Assembly: GCA_017578085.1 (NCBI GenBank)
Contig: PKQR01000117.1
Coordinates: 1-6,944 of the forward strand
Length of the DNA stretch: 6,944 nt
Direction of reading: 5' to 3'
Source of the DNA: Bacillota bacterium
GTDB lineage: Bacteria; Bacillota; Limnochordia; Limnochordales; ZCTH02-B6
How positions within the stretch are numbered: the first letter of the stretch is position 1; each line of letters opens with the position of its first letter. Both the position numbers and the translations under genes were made by a program. Of this stretch, positions 5,101 through 6,944 are shown piece by piece. The notes under the pieces were generated by a model that was given only the letters and a program-made list of their open reading frames with translations, was not told the origin of the DNA and did no database searches.

Positions 5101-5847
5101 CTAGAAAAACCGGACGCCGAGCAGCAGGAGGATGGCGATGATCACGGGCTGGTGGAGGATGTACACCGTGAGGGAATGGCGCCCCAGCAAGACCGCCGGC
5201 CGGGCCCACGCCGGGGCAGCGGAAGGCGCCGGCAGCCGGCCGGCGCGGTAGGCCAGGTACGCCCGGCCGAGGCCAACGCCCAAGAGGACGACGCCGAGCC
5301 AGGGGAAGATGGGGAAGTAATCGACCGACACGTAGTGCGGCGGCCGGAGGCCCAGCGGCAGGAGCCACACGGTATCCACGGGGCGGTTGGCGAGCACCGG
5401 GCCGCCCAGGAGAAACACGGCCGCCAGCGGGATGGAAAAGCGCTGGAGCCGCAAGATGGCGGGCGCCAGCAGCAGCACCGTGCCGATAAAGTGCAGCACG
5501 CCATAGGCGATGAACTGGGGCCCGAAGAGGGGCCAGGTGATGAGGCTTATCACTATGCCCCAGCCCAAAAGCTTGAGCCCCCGCTCCAGCCAGCGCCGCC
5601 GGGCAACCGCTGGGGGCGTGCGGGCTGCGAGCAGGATCAGGTTGAAACCCACCAGCAGCAGGAACGTGCTCGCGACCGAGCGGGCAAAGATGCGCCAGCC
5701 GCCAAGGGTCACATCACCTGGGTAGACGCCCACGAAGCTCAAGTCCCACATGGCATGGTAAAACACCATGCCGAGGACGGCAAAACCCCGCAGGGCGTCG
5801 ATTGGCCACAGGCGATCCAGGGCTTTGGCCCTGGCAGCTACCGGCAT
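5101..5847 (-). CDS. DUF1624 membrane acyltransferase (heparan-alpha-glucosaminide N-acetyltransferase catalytic-domain type)
   Basis: A 248-aa integral membrane protein of the DUF1624/HGSNAT-catalytic family, relatives of which move acetyl groups from cytosolic acetyl-CoA across the membrane to glycans. The hallmark lead RLWPIDALRGFAVLGMVFYH (residues 12-31) is followed by AMWDL; His31 corresponds to the conserved active-site-region histidine. Later motifs are YGVLHFIGT (115-123), DYFPIFPWLGVVLLGVGLG (176-194) and GRHSLTVYILHQP (222-234). About seven hydrophobic segments fill the rest, and the length is normal for bacterial members. The ATG at 5847 has only a distant SD (GGAAGGGG about 13 bases upstream) and no in-frame alternative. 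It begins 38 bases after sfsA, so it is likely co-transcribed. The acceptor sugar is unknown; a cell-wall or spore-cortex glycan is a guess from proximity to spoVAF. Confidence 0.88.
   Translation of the reverse strand: MPVAARAKALDRLWPIDALRGFAVLGMVFYHAMWDLSFVGVYPGDVTLGGWRIFARSVASTFLLLVGFNLILLAARTPPAVARRRWLERGLKLLGWGIVISLITWPLFGPQFIAYGVLHFIGTVLLLAPAILRLQRFSIPLAAVFLLGGPVLANRPVDTVWLLPLGLRPPHYVSVDYFPIFPWLGVVLLGVGLGRAYLAYRAGRLPAPSAAPAWARPAVLLGRHSLTVYILHQPVIIAILLLLGVRFF
5817..5834 (-). repeat. Perfect 7-bp hairpin at the start of the acyltransferase coding region
   Basis: CCAGGGC-tttg-GCCCTGG (plus reading) spans roughly codons 5-11 of the acyltransferase gene. The arms are perfect and the loop is four bases. 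In mRNA it would form a stable stem just behind the start codon, where it could lower translation initiation. Chance in GC-rich DNA is a real alternative. Confidence 0.5.
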
Positions 5848-5885
5848 GGAGGGCGATGGACCCCTTCCGCGAGACGCTTGTGCGT

Positions 5886-6797
5886 TCAGTCTCTAACCGG
5901 GATTTCGTCCAGCACCGTGATGCCCTCTGGCTCCACGCGGCACCGGTAGGCATAGGCTTCCACGCCGGCCGCCCGGGCGCGGGCCAGGGCCTGGGCGAAA
6001 TCGGGATCCGCCACCCGGTGCGGTGCCAGGGCGTCGGCGTCGTCCCGCTGGACGAACCAGACGACCGCAGCCCTGAGGCCCTGCTGCACCGCCTCGGCCA
6101 GCTCAAGGAGGTGCCGCGTCCCCCGCGCCGTGGGCGCGTCGGGAAACAGGGCGAGGCCGTCCTCCACCAGGTTGCACGATTTCGTTTCCACAAGGCACGG
6201 CGGCCGGCCGGGAGCCTCCAGCAGGAAGTCGACGCGGCTGTGTCCCCAGCGCACCTCGGGCCGCCAGGAGGTGTACCCCCGGAAGGGAGGCAGACAGTCC
6301 TTCTCCAGGCAGCGGGCGAAAAGGCGGTTGGGCATGCGGGCGTCCACCGACACCCACCGGCCGGCGTAGCGCACAAGCAGCAGCGTGCCGGCGGTCCGGC
6401 GCACATTACCGCGGGCCCGCCGCACATTAGCCTCGGCCCGGCGCGCCGTATCGTCAGCGAGGCGTCCGTCAGCGCCAGCGCCGGGGCGACTCCCGTCCTT
6501 GAGGCGGCAGAGATCGACGGTTATCTGGGCCAAACCCAACGTTCCCGTTTCCAGCAGTTCCGTCATGCGGCCCGAGTTGGGCAGGTGGAGGGCGACGGGG
6601 TTGCGCCCGGAGAATTGCGCCCCGGCTTCCCGTGCCGCAGGTGCGGTCCGCAGTTGGTCTGCTACGTCCGGGCCGATTTCTTCCGGGAGCAAGGAAGCTT
6701 CCACCGTAAAGCGGTTGCGGCGGGTGATGACGAAGACGGGTACGAGGCCGGCCGGAAACGGCACATGGGCACAAGCCTGTTTTTTCATCAGTGTCAA
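5886..6797 (-). CDS. sfsA: SfsA family protein, enlarged
   Basis: SfsA proteins have a nuclease-like PD-(D/E)xK core and bind DNA; the E. coli member was named for sugar-fermentation stimulation, but the biochemical role is unsettled. Core residues are intact here: RRNRF at 26-30, HLPNSGRMTELL at 71-82, WVSVDARMPNRL at 148-159, Glu181 and Asp190 in EVRWGHSRVDF, and ETK at 204-206. FPDAPTARGTRHLLEL (218-233) and FVQRDDADALAPH (248-260) follow. At 303 aa it is some 60-70 residues longer than typical. The extra lies in two places: about 34-66, and about 95-137, which holds three heptads encoded by 21-bp repeats. The TTG start at 6797 has AGGAG at 6807-6803 (five-base gap); the in-frame ATG at 6788 is 14 bases from it and is the alternative. 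It lies 20 bases downstream of the preceding gene. Confidence 0.92.
   Translation of the reverse strand: MTLMKKQACAHVPFPAGLVPVFVITRRNRFTVEASLLPEEIGPDVADQLRTAPAAREAGAQFSGRNPVALHLPNSGRMTELLETGTLGLAQITVDLCRLKDGSRPGAGADGRLADDTARRAEANVRRARGNVRRTAGTLLLVRYAGRWVSVDARMPNRLFARCLEKDCLPPFRGYTSWRPEVRWGHSRVDFLLEAPGRPPCLVETKSCNLVEDGLALFPDAPTARGTRHLLELAEAVQQGLRAAVVWFVQRDDADALAPHRVADPDFAQALARARAAGVEAYAYRCRVEPEGITVLDEIPVRD
6396..6458 (-). repeat. Three tandem 21-bp units inside sfsA
   Basis: Units at 6396-6416 and 6417-6437 both read CCG(G/C)CGCACATTA followed by a GC-rich tail; a third at 6438-6458 keeps only the CCGGCGC lead. In the protein they give three heptads (residues about 118-138): ARRAEAN, VRRARGN and VRRTAGT. 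The array lies inside an insertion absent from typical SfsA proteins. Confidence 0.7.
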
Positions 6798-6817
6798 CGG
6801 GTCTCCTGGGTTTCCGC

Positions 6818-6944
6818 CTAAACTTGCGGCCAGACCGTGGCGTCCGGGGCCAGCCGGGCGGCGGCGGCCAGGCGCTCCATCGCAGCGGCCCGGTCGCCGT
6901 AGAAGAGCTCGTACAGCTCCCGCAACCCCCGCGCAAGGCCCGGC
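6818..6944 (-). CDS. C-terminal end of a possible TPR-like helical repeat protein (partial)
   Basis: The last 41 codons of a minus-strand gene whose 5' part lies beyond the right edge; the TAG is at 6820-6818. The visible protein reads LRELYELFYGDRAAAMERLA and continues AAARLAPDATVWPQV. The G-D-x-A-A-A spacing followed by A-x-x-LAPD is typical of a tetratricopeptide (TPR) repeat ending in its capping turn. With so little sequence the family call is tentative. The gene ends 20 bases before the sfsA start, with the same orientation and no terminator between, which suggests co-transcription with sfsA. Confidence 0.55.
   Translation of the reverse strand, partial: PGLARGLRELYELFYGDRAAAMERLAAAARLAPDATVWPQV

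Noticed and set aside
5802..6821. Plus-strand ORF of 339 aa
   Set aside because: It is antisense to sfsA, whose motifs are unmistakable, and has no family signal of its own.

Overview
The window is GC-rich and reads as chromosome from an endospore-forming Firmicute with high GC. Two things point there. One gene encodes a clear GerA-family spore protein that best matches SpoVAF. Most genes also carry strong purine-rich Shine-Dalgarno (SD) sequences of the AGGAGG type. Starts are varied: I read two TTG and two GTG starts among the seven genes whose 5' end is visible. I cannot name the genus; thermophilic high-GC lineages such as Symbiobacteriia or Thermaerobacter relatives are a guess from composition and gene content only.

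Layout, left to right. At 1-214 (minus) is the N-terminal part of an ABC-transporter substrate-binding protein of the branched-chain amino acid type, running off the left edge. At 215-450 lies an intergenic region with three 15-bp direct repeats and an AT-rich palindromic patch. At 451-1898 (minus) is a two-gene cassette of unrecognised proteins: a 313-aa protein with a basic head, thirteen exact heptads and a C-terminal beta-rich domain, followed by a 140-aa protein that is essentially a second copy of that domain. At 1899-2084 is a divergent control region dense in inverted and direct repeats. At 2085-3056 (plus, the only plus-strand gene) is a ChbG/YdjC-family carbohydrate deacetylase, whose 3' end overlaps that of a convergent small YgaP-type membrane protein (2993-3247, minus). 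The latter has a good promoter and a hairpin near its inferred transcript start. At 3394-6944 (minus) four genes run in series: the 3' end of a possible TPR-like gene, an enlarged sfsA, a DUF1624-type membrane acyltransferase and spoVAF.

How they fit: sfsA follows the possible TPR gene by 20 bp and the acyltransferase follows sfsA by 38 bp, so these three look co-transcribed; spoVAF follows after 108 bp and may have its own forespore promoter. SpoVAF works in spore germination. The deacetylase and acyltransferase both act on acyl groups of sugars, but nothing here proves a shared pathway. The most novel element is the heptad-stalk/beta-domain pair at 451-1898, which could be a surface or spore-layer component; its function is unknown.
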